A DNA stretch of 64,000 nucleotides from Acerihabitans sp035013185 (GTDB lineage: Bacteria; Pseudomonadota; Gammaproteobacteria; Enterobacterales; Enterobacteriaceae): NCBI RefSeq assembly GCF_035013185.1, contig NZ_JAYGJO010000017.1:47584-111583 (forward strand), written 5' to 3'. The notes beneath the pieces were generated by a model. It had not been told where the DNA came from and did not search any database. It worked only from the letters and a program-made list of their open reading frames with translations. The position numbers and the translations under genes were made by a program. Shown one piece after another: positions 35,078 through 43,842 of this stretch (within the stretch, counting starts at the first letter, position 1; every line of letters starts with the position of its first letter).

Positions 35078-35575
35078 ATGATGACTAAATCACCCGTCCA
35101 GCGAGAGGATGAACAACAAAAACTGGCCTTGTGTCACAAACTTATCAGCAGTAACAGCTATATATCCCAAGATGAAATCCGCCGGGAGATGATCCGCGCC
35201 GGTTATCCCCGAATTGGTCAATCCAGCGTATCGCGCTTGTTAAAAACCCTGGGCGTCACCAAAGTGCGCAACGCCAAAGGCATCCGGGTTTATACTCTGG
35301 ACCAGAGTCACCAGACCAGGCCGGCGATTGAAAACCCGCTATCCGCCATGGTGCTGAGTGTGGAGCACAATGCCCATTTTGTGCTGATACTGACCATTAG
35401 TGGTTATGCCCGGGCTATTGCCAGAGTATTGGATATGCTGAACGTACCGGGAATTTTGGGCATTGTGGCGGCGAATAGTTCGGTTTGGGTTACCCCCAGA
35501 AAGGATTATTCCGTTTTTCATTTGTACAAATACATTGCGCGTTCATTGACGCGTGAGCCGGATATTGAGGAGTAA
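35078..35575 (+). CDS. ArgR-family regulator of the ADI cluster (paralogue)
   Basis: The 165-residue protein has the ArgR winged helix (residues 15-75, GQSSVSRLLKTLGVTKV) and C-terminal oligomerisation domain. The arginine-binding loop, GDDT in E. coli ArgR with Asp128 and Asp129, reads AANSS here (residues 131-135), so both acidic residues are lost. The TVSR-type DNA contacts are kept. Effector recognition has probably changed, or it may act as a hetero-oligomer with housekeeping ArgR. It ends the arc cluster, and ArgR paralogues are known next to ADI genes in other enterobacteria. Confidence 0.9.
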   Translation: MMTKSPVQREDEQQKLALCHKLISSNSYISQDEIRREMIRAGYPRIGQSSVSRLLKTLGVTKVRNAKGIRVYTLDQSHQTRPAIENPLSAMVLSVEHNAHFVLILTISGYARAIARVLDMLNVPGILGIVAANSSVWVTPRKDYSVFHLYKYIARSLTREPDIEE

Positions 35576-35585
35576 TTTTGCATGA

Positions 35586-35605
35586 ACCGGCGCCTGAGCG
35601 CCGGT
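35586..35605. terminator. Stem-loop between convergent argR-like gene and maeB
   Basis: ACCGGCGC-CTGA-GCGCCGGT is a perfect 8-bp stem with a 4-base loop between two convergent genes. It fits a bidirectional terminator, although neither side has a clean T-run. Confidence 0.5.
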
Positions 35606-35640
35606 GAGTTCGTGACCATTATTCGCCAAACAGGTGCGGT

Positions 35641-37920
35641 TTATAGCGGTTCGGTCTGGGCCTCCACCACCGCCAAGGCCACCATGTTGAGGATCCGCCG
35701 CACTGACGCGACCGGGGTCAGGATATGTACCGGCTTGGCCACGCCCATCAATACCGGTCCGACGGTGACGCCTTCTGAAGAGGAGACCCGCAGCAAATTG
35801 TAGCTGATGCGCGCGGCTTCCATATTCGGCATAATCAGGATATTGGCGGCGCCTTTCAGCGGGCTGTCCGGCATCAAATCGTGCCGGATACTTTCCACCA
35901 ATGCCGCATCGCCGTGCATTTCCCCGTCAATTTCCAGTTCCGGGGCCCGTTGGTTCACCAATTCGAGAGTCCGACGCATTTTGCGCGATGCCGGACAATC
36001 AGCACTGCCGAAGCTGGAGTGGGATAACAAGGCCACTTTAGGTTCAATACCAAACCGCCGCACCGTTTGCGCTGCCATGATGGTAATTTCCGCTAACTGT
36101 TCCGCCGTTGGATCGTCATTGACATAGGTGTCGGCAATAAAGGTATTGCCGCTGGGCAGTAGCAGCGCGTTCATCGCGCCGGCAACATGACAGCCTTCAC
36201 GATAGCCGAAGACCGATTCAACAATCGAAAAGTGTTCTTGGTAACTGCCAACGGTACCGCAGATCATGGCATCGGCTTCGCCACGCCGCACCATAATGGC
36301 CGCAATCAGTGAGGGCGTACCGATTAGCCGCTGCTGGGCCTGTTCTTGGGAAACACCCTGTCGTTTCATGATCTGATAGTATTCGCCCCAATACGCCTTG
36401 AAGCGCGGGTCAGATTCGTTATTGACCACCTCAAAATCTTTACCGGCCACGATGCGTAAACCCAACTTCTGCAAGCGCATGTCGATCACGCTGGGTCGGC
36501 CAATCAAAATCGGCCGGGCCAGCTTCATGCTAACGATCTCCTGGGTCGCGCGCAGGACGCGTTCGTCCTCCCCTTCCGCCAACACCACTCGCTTAAGTTG
36601 CTTACGCGCCTGGGTAAATATCGGCCGCATAAAGATATTGGTTTTATAAACAAATTCCGTCAGTTTTTCCGTATAAGCGTCAAAGTCCTCTATCGGCCGC
36701 GTGGCGACGCCGGACTCCATGGCTGCCCGCGCTACGGCCGGCGCAATCTTAACGATCAGTCGAGGGTCAAAGGGGCTCGGGATCAGATAATCAGGCCCAA
36801 ACGACAGATCCTGCTCACCATAAGCGGAGGCCACCAGGTCGCTTTGCTCTTCCAATGCCAGATCGGCGATGGCTCGCACGCAGGCCAGTTTCATCTCTTC
36901 GTTAATGGTGGTGGCACCCACATCCAGTGCGCCACGGAAAATAAACGGAAAGCACAGTACGTTATTCACCTGGTTTGGGTAATCGGAACGGCCAGTACAG
37001 ATGATCGCATCGGGACGAACCGCCCTGGCCAGCGGCGGCAGGATTTCCGGCTCAGGATTGGCCAGCGCCAGAATCAGCGGTTTGGGGCCCATGACTTTTA
37101 CCATCGCCTGGGTTAACACCCCGGGACCAGAGCACCCCAGGAAGATATCTGCGCCCAGAATGGCGTCAGCGAGACTGCGCATGCCATTATCCTCAATGGC
37201 ATAGGCGGCCTTGGTCACCGCCATATTCTCTTCCCGCCCCTTGAAGATCACCCCGCGCGAGTCACAGACGATAATATTGTGTTGCTGTAGGCCTAGCGCC
37301 ACCAGCAGATTTAGGCAGGCAATAGCGGCGGCACCCGCACCGGAAACCACCAGCCTGACATCGCTCATATTCTTTTCTACCACCCGCAGCCCATTTAACA
37401 CTGCAGCGGTACAAATAATGGCGGTGCCATGCTGATCGTCATGAAATACCGGGATCTTCATGCGTTCACGCAGTTTTTTCTCGATGTAAAAGCATTCAGG
37501 GGCTTTAATATCTTCCAGATTGATACCGCCAAACGTGGGTTCAAGCGCGGCGATCACCTCGATGAGCTTGTCAGGATCCATTTCATCAACTTCGATATCA
37601 AACACATCGATTCCCGAGAACTTCTTAAACAGTACGCCCTTGCCTTCCATGACCGGTTTGCCCGCCAGCGCGCCAATATTGCCTAAACCCAGCACAGCCG
37701 TACCGTTGGAAATCACGGCAACCAGATTGCCACGCGAGGTATACTTATAGGCAGCCAGCGGATCCTTGGCTATTTCAAGGCATGGCGCCGCTACCCCTGG
37801 TGAATAGGCCAAGGCCAGATCGTGCTGCGTGGCCAGCGGTTTAGTGGGGGATACCTGGATCTTTCCGGGTTGCGGAAATTGATGAAAATCCAGAGCGCTC
37901 TGTTTTAGCTGTTCGTCCAT
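35641..37920 (-). CDS. maeB: NADP-dependent malic enzyme MaeB
   Basis: The 759-residue enzyme (same length as E. coli MaeB) oxidatively decarboxylates malate to pyruvate. The N-terminal malic domain contains AYSPGVAAPCLEIA and HDDQHGTAI; the NAD(P)-binding domain carries VSGAGAAAIACLNLL. The C-terminal third is a phosphotransacetylase-like regulatory domain (from about residue 430, VVLAEGEDERVLRA), which in E. coli mediates acetyl-CoA/acetyl-P effects. All expected parts are intact. It is convergent with the arc cluster and independently transcribed. Confidence 0.96.
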   Translation of the reverse strand: MDEQLKQSALDFHQFPQPGKIQVSPTKPLATQHDLALAYSPGVAAPCLEIAKDPLAAYKYTSRGNLVAVISNGTAVLGLGNIGALAGKPVMEGKGVLFKKFSGIDVFDIEVDEMDPDKLIEVIAALEPTFGGINLEDIKAPECFYIEKKLRERMKIPVFHDDQHGTAIICTAAVLNGLRVVEKNMSDVRLVVSGAGAAAIACLNLLVALGLQQHNIIVCDSRGVIFKGREENMAVTKAAYAIEDNGMRSLADAILGADIFLGCSGPGVLTQAMVKVMGPKPLILALANPEPEILPPLARAVRPDAIICTGRSDYPNQVNNVLCFPFIFRGALDVGATTINEEMKLACVRAIADLALEEQSDLVASAYGEQDLSFGPDYLIPSPFDPRLIVKIAPAVARAAMESGVATRPIEDFDAYTEKLTEFVYKTNIFMRPIFTQARKQLKRVVLAEGEDERVLRATQEIVSMKLARPILIGRPSVIDMRLQKLGLRIVAGKDFEVVNNESDPRFKAYWGEYYQIMKRQGVSQEQAQQRLIGTPSLIAAIMVRRGEADAMICGTVGSYQEHFSIVESVFGYREGCHVAGAMNALLLPSGNTFIADTYVNDDPTAEQLAEITIMAAQTVRRFGIEPKVALLSHSSFGSADCPASRKMRRTLELVNQRAPELEIDGEMHGDAALVESIRHDLMPDSPLKGAANILIMPNMEAARISYNLLRVSSSEGVTVGPVLMGVAKPVHILTPVASVRRILNMVALAVVEAQTEPL

Positions 37921-38132
37921 TGTAGGATTCCTTGTGGCTTATTATGAGGACTTGGTAAAGGAATATATCGACGTTTACCTCACCGGCATTATATAGAGAT
38001 AGCGCACAAGCAAACTATGAAGCAGGGCATAGTCCTTACAACTTTATGCGATTGATATCACTATTGGGGCCACACCGTGGCGATGTGGACCCGGTAGGAT
38101 TCACCGATCGCGTGGACATGAACCAGGGGAAT

Positions 38133-38160
38133 GGATGAACCTCATCCCTGAGGTTCATCC
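38133..38160. repeat. Perfect 12-bp stem hairpin between fabF-like gene and maeB
   Basis: GGATGAACCTCA and TGAGGTTCATCC form a perfect 12-bp stem with a TCCC loop. It lies about 95 bp downstream of the leftward FabF-like gene and 213 bp upstream of maeB. Lack of a T-run argues against a standard terminator. The remainder of 37921-38254 shows no gene. Confidence 0.55.
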
Positions 38161-38254
38161 TGCAGGAGGCCAGCACAAACGCGATGCAAATCTGTTCCAG
38201 ACAGCGTTGTTGCGGTATTGCCGCCTGCAGGTTACGCGACGTATTGAAGGTCGG

Positions 38255-39526
38255 TTATTGCCAACGTTTCAATAAAATACTGGCATTAACACCACCAAAA
38301 CCAAAACCGTTTGAAATAGCGTAGGTCATACTGACCGGTTCCGGCGCGCCGCGCACGATATGCAGCCCCGCGGCGGCGGAATCAACATTATCCAGGTTAA
38401 GTGTCGCTGGAACAATCTGATCGCGCAGGGCCAACGCGGTAAAGATTGCCTCAATACCGCCAGCCGCCCCCAAAAGATGACCGGTGGCCGATTTGGTTGA
38501 GGTAATAGCCAGCGAGGTGTGCTCGCCAAACAGATGTTTTATGGCATTGATTTCGCCAAGATCGCCCACCGAGGTTGAGGTGGCGTGCGCATTTAAATGA
38601 CTCACCTGCTCTGGTGTAATGTGGCCCTGACGCAGTGCAATTTTCATGGCGCGATAGGCCCCATCACCATCTTCGGCTCCCGAGGTCATATGGTAAGCAT
38701 CAGCACTGGTGCCGTAACCAATGATCTCTGCCAATGGCGTAGCGCCGCGGGCTAAGGCATGCTCCAGTTCCTCAATCACCAGTAGCCCGGCCCCTTCGCC
38801 CATCACGAACCCATCACGGTCTTGATCAAATGGACGCGAAGCCGTAGACGGCTCGGCGTTAAAATGGGTGGAAATCGCCTTGGCGGCGGCAAACCCGCCC
38901 AAACTTACGGTATCAATGGCCCCTTCCGTACCGCCGCAAATGGCGATGTCCGCTTCATCGTTGTGAATCAAACGCACGGCATCACCAATGGCCTGCACCC
39001 CGGCCGCACACGCGGTCACTGGTGCCCCAATCGGTCCTTTAAACTGGTGTTTGATCGAAATATGGCCGGCGGCCAGATTGGCCAGGAATGAAGGAATGGT
39101 AAACGGCGATAACCGTCCCGGACCACGATTATCTGAAATACGAACCGCATTGGCGATAGCGGGAAACCCACCGATACCGGTGGCGATAATCGTGGCGGTA
39201 CGCTCTTGCTGCTCCTGACTTACCGCTGACCAACCGGCTTGACGCAGTGCCTCATCGGCTGCGGCCATCGCAAACAGAATAAACCGGTCCATCTTTTTCT
39301 GATCTTTTGGCTGGACGAAGCGATCCGGGTACAGGCCGCCCTCAGGGTCAGCCAGAGGTTCAGGCACCTGTCCGCCGATTTTTACCGGTAATTTTTCCAC
39401 CATGGCTTCCGGCAGTGGCCGAATGCCAGATTGCCCCGCCAACAGACGTTGCCAAACGGTTTCTACACCGCAACCCAAGGGCGAAACCAGGCCCATTCCG
39501 GTAATGACTACTCGGCGGTTACTCAT
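38255..39526 (-). CDS. Beta-ketoacyl-ACP synthase II-like protein (orphan FabF)
   Basis: The 423-residue condensing enzyme has catalytic C173 in VTACAAG, the first His in NAHATST, Lys/His in KSATGHLLGAAGG and the terminal GFGGVNASILL. It is close to FabF (413) with about 10 extra residues near the start (VPEPLADPEGGLYPDRF region). It is not next to acpP, fabD or fabG as housekeeping fabF is; instead it overlaps an HxlR regulator by 4 bp. It is therefore probably an accessory, inducible KAS II. Substrate chain length cannot be told. Confidence 0.9.
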   Translation of the reverse strand: MSNRRVVITGMGLVSPLGCGVETVWQRLLAGQSGIRPLPEAMVEKLPVKIGGQVPEPLADPEGGLYPDRFVQPKDQKKMDRFILFAMAAADEALRQAGWSAVSQEQQERTATIIATGIGGFPAIANAVRISDNRGPGRLSPFTIPSFLANLAAGHISIKHQFKGPIGAPVTACAAGVQAIGDAVRLIHNDEADIAICGGTEGAIDTVSLGGFAAAKAISTHFNAEPSTASRPFDQDRDGFVMGEGAGLLVIEELEHALARGATPLAEIIGYGTSADAYHMTSGAEDGDGAYRAMKIALRQGHITPEQVSHLNAHATSTSVGDLGEINAIKHLFGEHTSLAITSTKSATGHLLGAAGGIEAIFTALALRDQIVPATLNLDNVDSAAAGLHIVRGAPEPVSMTYAISNGFGFGGVNASILLKRWQ

Positions 39527-40038
39527 AATGATTCCTTGTTCGGATGTGTTTCATAATGATTTTTCGTTCCTTGTAACGGGTCCTGCCGATGTATTGCGTT
39601 GGCACCGACAGCAATTGCCACGTTAAGATGGGTGAGCGCCTCATGGGTACTATCATCGACCAGTACCGGCGTTACCGGCATTCCGTGCTGGCGACTGATC
39701 GGCTCTACCGTGACGTCACCGGCGGCCAGAGATTGGTTGCCCCATTGCAGCAAAGTGAGCATCACTGGGAAAAAAGCCTCTCCGCGTTCGGTCAGCAAAT
39801 ATTCAAAGCGAAGTGGGCGGGTACTGTAGGCGTGTTTATACAAGATGCCGTGTGTTACCAGAGATTTTAGCCGACGGGTCAGTATGGTGGGTGACACACC
39901 TAGGCTACGCTGGAATTCATCAAATTTCCCCAGGCCACGGAACGCGTCACGTAAAATCAGAATGCTCCACCATTCACCCACCAGTTCCAGGGATTGCGCG
40001 ATGGGACAGGGCATATCGCCTAAATGCTTTCGCTGCAT
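39523..40038 (-). CDS. HxlR family transcriptional regulator
   Basis: The 171-residue protein has an HxlR/MarR-like winged helix in residues 10-105 (CPIAQSLELVGEWWSILILRDA, then GVSPTILTRRLKSLV), with a C11 near the N-terminus of the type used as a redox sensor in some family members. About 65 residues follow the HTH core, longer than usual. Its stop overlaps the start of the FabF-like gene, so it most likely controls that operon. A TACTA-N6-TAGTA inverted repeat upstream resembles HxlR-family operators. AGGGA precedes the ATG. Confidence 0.9.
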   Translation of the reverse strand: MQRKHLGDMPCPIAQSLELVGEWWSILILRDAFRGLGKFDEFQRSLGVSPTILTRRLKSLVTHGILYKHAYSTRPLRFEYLLTERGEAFFPVMLTLLQWGNQSLAAGDVTVEPISRQHGMPVTPVLVDDSTHEALTHLNVAIAVGANAIHRQDPLQGTKNHYETHPNKESL

Positions 40039-40122
40039 GCTTTCCCTAATGTCGGTACGGGTGTATCTGCTTGAATGATATCAACCTGAACCGCTTGGTC
40101 CGGGTTAACCGCGTCTCAATCA

Positions 40123-40202
40123 ATTCACTACTTTATCAACTCACTACTTTATCGGTTCACTGCTTTATCGATTCACTGCTTTATCGATTCACTACTATGA
40201 TT
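40123..40202. repeat. 16-bp tandem repeat array upstream of hxlR-like gene
   Basis: Four full copies and one partial copy of a 16-bp unit, consensus ATTCACTRCTTTATCR, start at 40123, 40139, 40155, 40171 and 40187. Units differ at one to four positions. The array lies between the candidate operator and the HxlR start codon. Unit number may vary between strains. Confidence 0.85.
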
Positions 40203-40208
40203 GTAGTA
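40193..40208. promoter_or_regulatory. Candidate HxlR-type operator
   Basis: TACTA-TGATTG-TAGTA is a perfect 5-bp inverted repeat at the edge of the 16-bp repeat array, 155 bp upstream of the HxlR gene. TACT-N-AGTA spacing is typical of YodB/QorR/HypR-class HxlR operators; assignment is by analogy. Confidence 0.5.
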
Positions 40209-40477
40209 ACCACTGGTCATCACTTTAGCTTACAAGTGTACGCTGAACAAGTCCGATGAGTACCAGTGTATTGACTTAACCGGCTTGGTCCCGGTAAAAA
40301 TAGCTTTTTATGCTCGGCTAAATTCATTTTTTGGTTTTTACATCTGTTTCTGATTTTTTCCAGCCACGATGGCGCTTTTGCCCTCGCTGGCTGGGTATAC
40401 TCCCGAGAGAATGACCTTATTATTACAAGATAATATTCTGGATACTCAAGATTTATTTCACGGTTATATTCCGTGTA

Positions 40478-40601
40478 GATACCTTATATTTTTCGAAGCA
40501 CAAGCAGGGCAAGGAAGAGAATCCGATGCGCTTGCTCAAAAAGATAGTCGAGTGAGTGCGCGCAGCCAACGCCGCTGCCGCTGTAGGAATAATGGGTGTA
40601 T
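40478..40601. repeat. Diverged full-length ERIC element
   Basis: This ~124-bp stretch aligns along its length with the reverse ERIC consensus: TACC-TTATATTTTTCGA at the left, GAGAATCC and CGCTTGCTC in the middle, GAGTGAGTGCGC, CGCAGCCAACGC and a worn TAATGGGTGTA at the right. It ends just upstream of the MarT-like gene and may supply part of its leader. Many substitutions indicate an old copy. The rest of 40209-40634 is AT-rich with no supported gene. Confidence 0.7.
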
Positions 40602-40634
40602 TGGTATGTTGATGAAGCCAGTATGGAGAAACCG

Positions 40635-41450
40635 ATGGTGTATTTAATTAATCATCTCGTCATGTTCAACACAGTCGAATATCAATTAACTTTATTGAAC
40701 GACGAGAGCCAGGTGATTAAACTGTCCAATACCGCCGGCCGGGTACTCGAAGAACTGATCAGGGTTCACGGCGGCGGCGAGACCGTGCCGCGGGCAACGC
40801 TGTTTGAAAAAGTATGGGAAAGCCAGGGACTGCACCCGTCGAACGGAAATTTGAATCAACAGATAAGTTTAATCAGAAAGGCGCTGATATCCTTGGGCCT
40901 GGAATCTACCGCCATAATAACGTTGCCAAAACGGGGGCTGAAATTAAACGATCATTTGATTATTTCACCGTATGACGCACAAGAAATCGCCCCCCTACCG
41001 ACGGTAGCATTAATACCTGCGGCTGGCATAAACGAGACAACATCCAGGCCGTTGGCGACCTTTTTTTCCGTCCCAACGTTATTCATAAACAGTCTAGTGG
41101 TTATTGCCATGATTATCACTGTGCTGATGATTTATTTTTACTTTACAATTAATAATAAACAACCGTTGTTTTTTTTCCGCAAAATAGACAGCTGTAATAT
41201 TTATACGCTGCGGCCAATAACTCAATCGGAACAGGCGGATTTTACGTTGCGCGTACAACATGCCATGACCGGCAATATCGATCACTGCGATGACCAGAAT
41301 ATTGTGCTGTTTTCGCGCACCACCGTAGCTAACCCCAGAGTTAAGGAACACATTAACCGCCGAACTTTTCTGGCAAAATGCGACAGAGACTCTCGAGGCA
41401 CTTTATCAGGGTGCCAGAATTTTTATTTTTACAATTGGGGCGACCAATGA
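40635..41450 (+). CDS. Membrane-anchored winged-helix regulator (ToxR/CadC/MarT-like)
   Basis: The 271-residue protein has an N-terminal OmpR-type winged helix (about residues 1-105, GNLNQQISLIRKALISLG), a proline-containing linker, one transmembrane helix (about 150-170) and a roughly 100-residue periplasmic domain with several cysteines. This is the ToxR/CadC plan, where a periplasmic signal alters DNA binding at the membrane. A FidL-like gene overlaps its stop, as in the Salmonella MarT-FidL pair. ATG 40635 was chosen because GGAG lies 6 bases before it. Target genes and signal are unknown. Confidence 0.82.
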   Translation: MVYLINHLVMFNTVEYQLTLLNDESQVIKLSNTAGRVLEELIRVHGGGETVPRATLFEKVWESQGLHPSNGNLNQQISLIRKALISLGLESTAIITLPKRGLKLNDHLIISPYDAQEIAPLPTVALIPAAGINETTSRPLATFFSVPTLFINSLVVIAMIITVLMIYFYFTINNKQPLFFFRKIDSCNIYTLRPITQSEQADFTLRVQHAMTGNIDHCDDQNIVLFSRTTVANPRVKEHINRRTFLAKCDRDSRGTLSGCQNFYFYNWGDQ

Positions 41451-41914
41451 AAAAAAGCATCGTCATTGTGTCCCTCTGCCTGGTATCTCTTTGGCTATTC
41501 TATATTACCTATTATGGCCAGTCCTTTTCAGGTTTCCAGTGCTCGGGAGTCATGGTCCATCGCGGCACAACCCCTGCAGGCAGCTTCGCCTACACGGTGC
41601 AGGCCAAGATGTTTTTTACCAACCGTCACGAGGGATTTTACGCACTGAACGGTTCATTTGACCAAGACGGCCAACGGTATAACCTGCATCGCACCCGTTT
41701 TTTTACTTACCGCCAAAAAAACACCCCAGACTTATATGAGATCACCATTACGCGCGAGAATATATCCGTACTGGACGATTTACCCGCCACGCTAAACACC
41801 CCGATTCTCTTGCCGGTGGGTGATTCCATTTTATCCAGTTTTCGGCCAATCGATAAGGGTTCCATTTTAGTAAGCCTGTTCTATTCACCTTTTTTCGTCT
41901 GTGCAAAAGATTGA
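41447..41914 (+). CDS. FidL-like membrane protein
   Basis: The 155-residue protein has a single N-terminal membrane segment (MKKSIVIVSLCLVSLWLFYI) and a beta-rich extracytoplasmic domain with Cys near residues 33 and 152. It resembles FidL-type companions of ToxR-like regulators, which probably modulate the regulator's periplasmic domain as ToxS does for ToxR. Its ATG overlaps the regulator's TGA by 4 bp. Family recognition rests mainly on context and overall layout. Confidence 0.65.
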   Translation: MKKSIVIVSLCLVSLWLFYITYYGQSFSGFQCSGVMVHRGTTPAGSFAYTVQAKMFFTNRHEGFYALNGSFDQDGQRYNLHRTRFFTYRQKNTPDLYEITITRENISVLDDLPATLNTPILLPVGDSILSSFRPIDKGSILVSLFYSPFFVCAKD

Positions 41915-42261
41915 AATAATGTCGTTATGAAACTATTTTTTCACGATAAAAAGAAAAGAACAACCCTTAACGTTGCCGGGAATTGACCTAGGCGACGCGG
42001 GTAAACCATGACATGATAGTGACCGGGTCTTTTTGACTGACGAACGTAAAGAGTCAATACTTTACATATTCGCCTTGCGGCATATCATCGTGGGTGGGCC
42101 GTTCAGCCATGATGTTATTTTCATCTTTCACGCTGCTGAGGTGTTGGCAAGGATCGTTGACCCGAATTTTTTGACCACGTAAGTGTGTTGGGATAGTTTC
42201 ACCTGCCTGCAATGTGAAATCTATGGGGTGTATTGCCAAGAGATGCTGTCGAATAACCCTT
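41915..42261. other. Intergenic gap with possible coding remnant on the minus strand
   Basis: No intact gene is supported. On the minus strand at about 42054-42215 a frame reads QAGETIPTHLRGQKIRVND, faintly like the start of RcnB-type periplasmic domains (GExLPxxyRgxxyxVxD), but the following residues do not match and no start belongs to it. It may be a remnant. Confidence 0.25.
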
Positions 42262-43833
42262 ATGAGAAATAGTAGCCTTATCGGCCTTAATCGGCAAAAT
42301 GCTCGGGACGCCACGGCGCTCAAACGTCGTCGTTTTTCGTTAACGGTAAAACTGGTTGCGTCCAGTACCCTCCTGATCGTAATCATGCTGGTCCTCAACG
42401 GGTGGCATATCTGGAAGACTTATCACCAGGCCCTGGCGCGCTCGCAGGTCAGCACACTTAACCTTACCCAGGCGTTGTCCCAGCATGCCAACGATACCTT
42501 TATGCAGGCGTCAACCACACTCGCAGACCTGGCGGGATACATCAATCGTTTTGGAATGGGCCCGGAACAACTGCTTGGTTTGCACCAGTCCTTGCAAGAA
42601 AAAACCCGTAGCTTGCCGCAAATCAACGCGATTTCTCTCTACGACGCTCAGGGCAACATTCTGGCGGCCGCAACCGATCGACTGCCTAAAAATAAGAGTT
42701 TCGCCGATAGCGCGTTTTTCCTCTACCATCGGGATCATCCGCAGTTGACCGCCCACATTGGCAGCGTGATCAAAAGCCGCTTAACCGGGAAAAGGGTGCT
42801 GCCTATTTCCCGCCGCCTAAATGACCCCGATGGTCGTTTTGCCGGGGTAGTGATGGAAAGTGTGACCCTCGATCACTTTCGCCATTTCTACACCAAATTC
42901 ATCATAAGCGATAACTCAACATTCATGCTGTTGCTCAGTAATGGCACCCTACTTTATCGCCATCCTTATGATGAAAAAATCATCGGCACATCCATTGCCG
43001 ATACCGCGTTGTTCAAACAAGAAATCAGTCGAAACGTCTCTGGGCTGGTAACCCGCGCCACTGACAACGATCAAGAATGGAATGTTTATAGCTACCAGCA
43101 TCTCAAGGACTTCCCGGTGATTATTATCAGCGCGACCTCCCTTGATCGGTCATTGGTAGACTGGCGCAAAGATGCTATCAGCCATCTGATTATGACGATG
43201 ATCTTTGTGGTTACGATTGTTCTGATCAGTTTATTGTTGATGCGCCAGATGCGCGCCAGAATGCAGGCCGAGATCGAACTGATTCATGCCCAGCAGGAAC
43301 TGTGTAAGCTCAACCGTTCGTTAGAGCGACTCGCCGACTCGGACGGGCTCACCAACCTTTACAACCGTCGACATTTTGATTTAACCCTGGCAAACGAATT
43401 GACCCACGCACTACAGCACCAACAGACACTGGGGATTATTCTGCTGGATATTGATTATTTTAAGCAATTCAATGAAATATATGGCCATGTTGCCGGCGAC
43501 GATTGTTTGAAACTGGTTGGGAAAACGCTCAACGAGCTGCCGTTGCGTCAGCGTGATCTGGTGGCGCGCTATGGCAGCGAAGAATTTATCGTTTTGTTGT
43601 CCGAGACAGATGAGGCGAGTACCCGCGCGATCGCCGCACGGATATACCAGGAAATACAAGGGTTGCAGATTTTGCACCAGGGCAGCCCCACCGGTTTCCT
43701 CACTCTGAGTCTTGGGGCGTTTGTCGGACAACCGGTGGCCAGTCAGGACACCCCGTCAACATTGATAGCCAAAGCGGATGCCGCGCTTTATCAAGCCAAG
43801 CGTCAAGGACGCGACCAAATTTGTGGGCCATAA
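42262..43833 (+). CDS. Membrane diguanylate cyclase with periplasmic sensor
   Basis: The product has a TM segment near residues 30-50, a Cache/PDC-like periplasmic domain (about 60-300, ISLYDAQGNILAAATDR), TM2 (about 315-340) and a C-terminal GGDEF domain. The active-site loop is GSEEF rather than GGDEF or GGEEF; upstream DSDGLTNLYNRRHFD and LDIDYFKQFNEIYGH are normal. RQRD at the I-site spacing suggests product feedback. Activity is likely but the Gly-to-Ser change merits a test. No partner phosphodiesterase is nearby. The start is uncertain: GTG 42214 and ATG 42223 are in frame upstream and no site has a good ribosome sequence. Confidence 0.85.
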   Translation: MRNSSLIGLNRQNARDATALKRRRFSLTVKLVASSTLLIVIMLVLNGWHIWKTYHQALARSQVSTLNLTQALSQHANDTFMQASTTLADLAGYINRFGMGPEQLLGLHQSLQEKTRSLPQINAISLYDAQGNILAAATDRLPKNKSFADSAFFLYHRDHPQLTAHIGSVIKSRLTGKRVLPISRRLNDPDGRFAGVVMESVTLDHFRHFYTKFIISDNSTFMLLLSNGTLLYRHPYDEKIIGTSIADTALFKQEISRNVSGLVTRATDNDQEWNVYSYQHLKDFPVIIISATSLDRSLVDWRKDAISHLIMTMIFVVTIVLISLLLMRQMRARMQAEIELIHAQQELCKLNRSLERLADSDGLTNLYNRRHFDLTLANELTHALQHQQTLGIILLDIDYFKQFNEIYGHVAGDDCLKLVGKTLNELPLRQRDLVARYGSEEFIVLLSETDEASTRAIAARIYQEIQGLQILHQGSPTGFLTLSLGAFVGQPVASQDTPSTLIAKADAALYQAKRQGRDQICGP

Positions 43834-43842
43834 GGTGCCGGG

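Noticed and set aside
35641..36400. Second phosphotransacetylase gene inside maeB.
   Set aside because: The Pta-like sequence is the normal C-terminal regulatory domain of MaeB, in the same frame.
40369..40647. 92-codon frame upstream of the MarT-like gene.
   Set aside because: Most of it lies across the diverged ERIC element, giving an Arg/Cys-rich tail; not protein-like.
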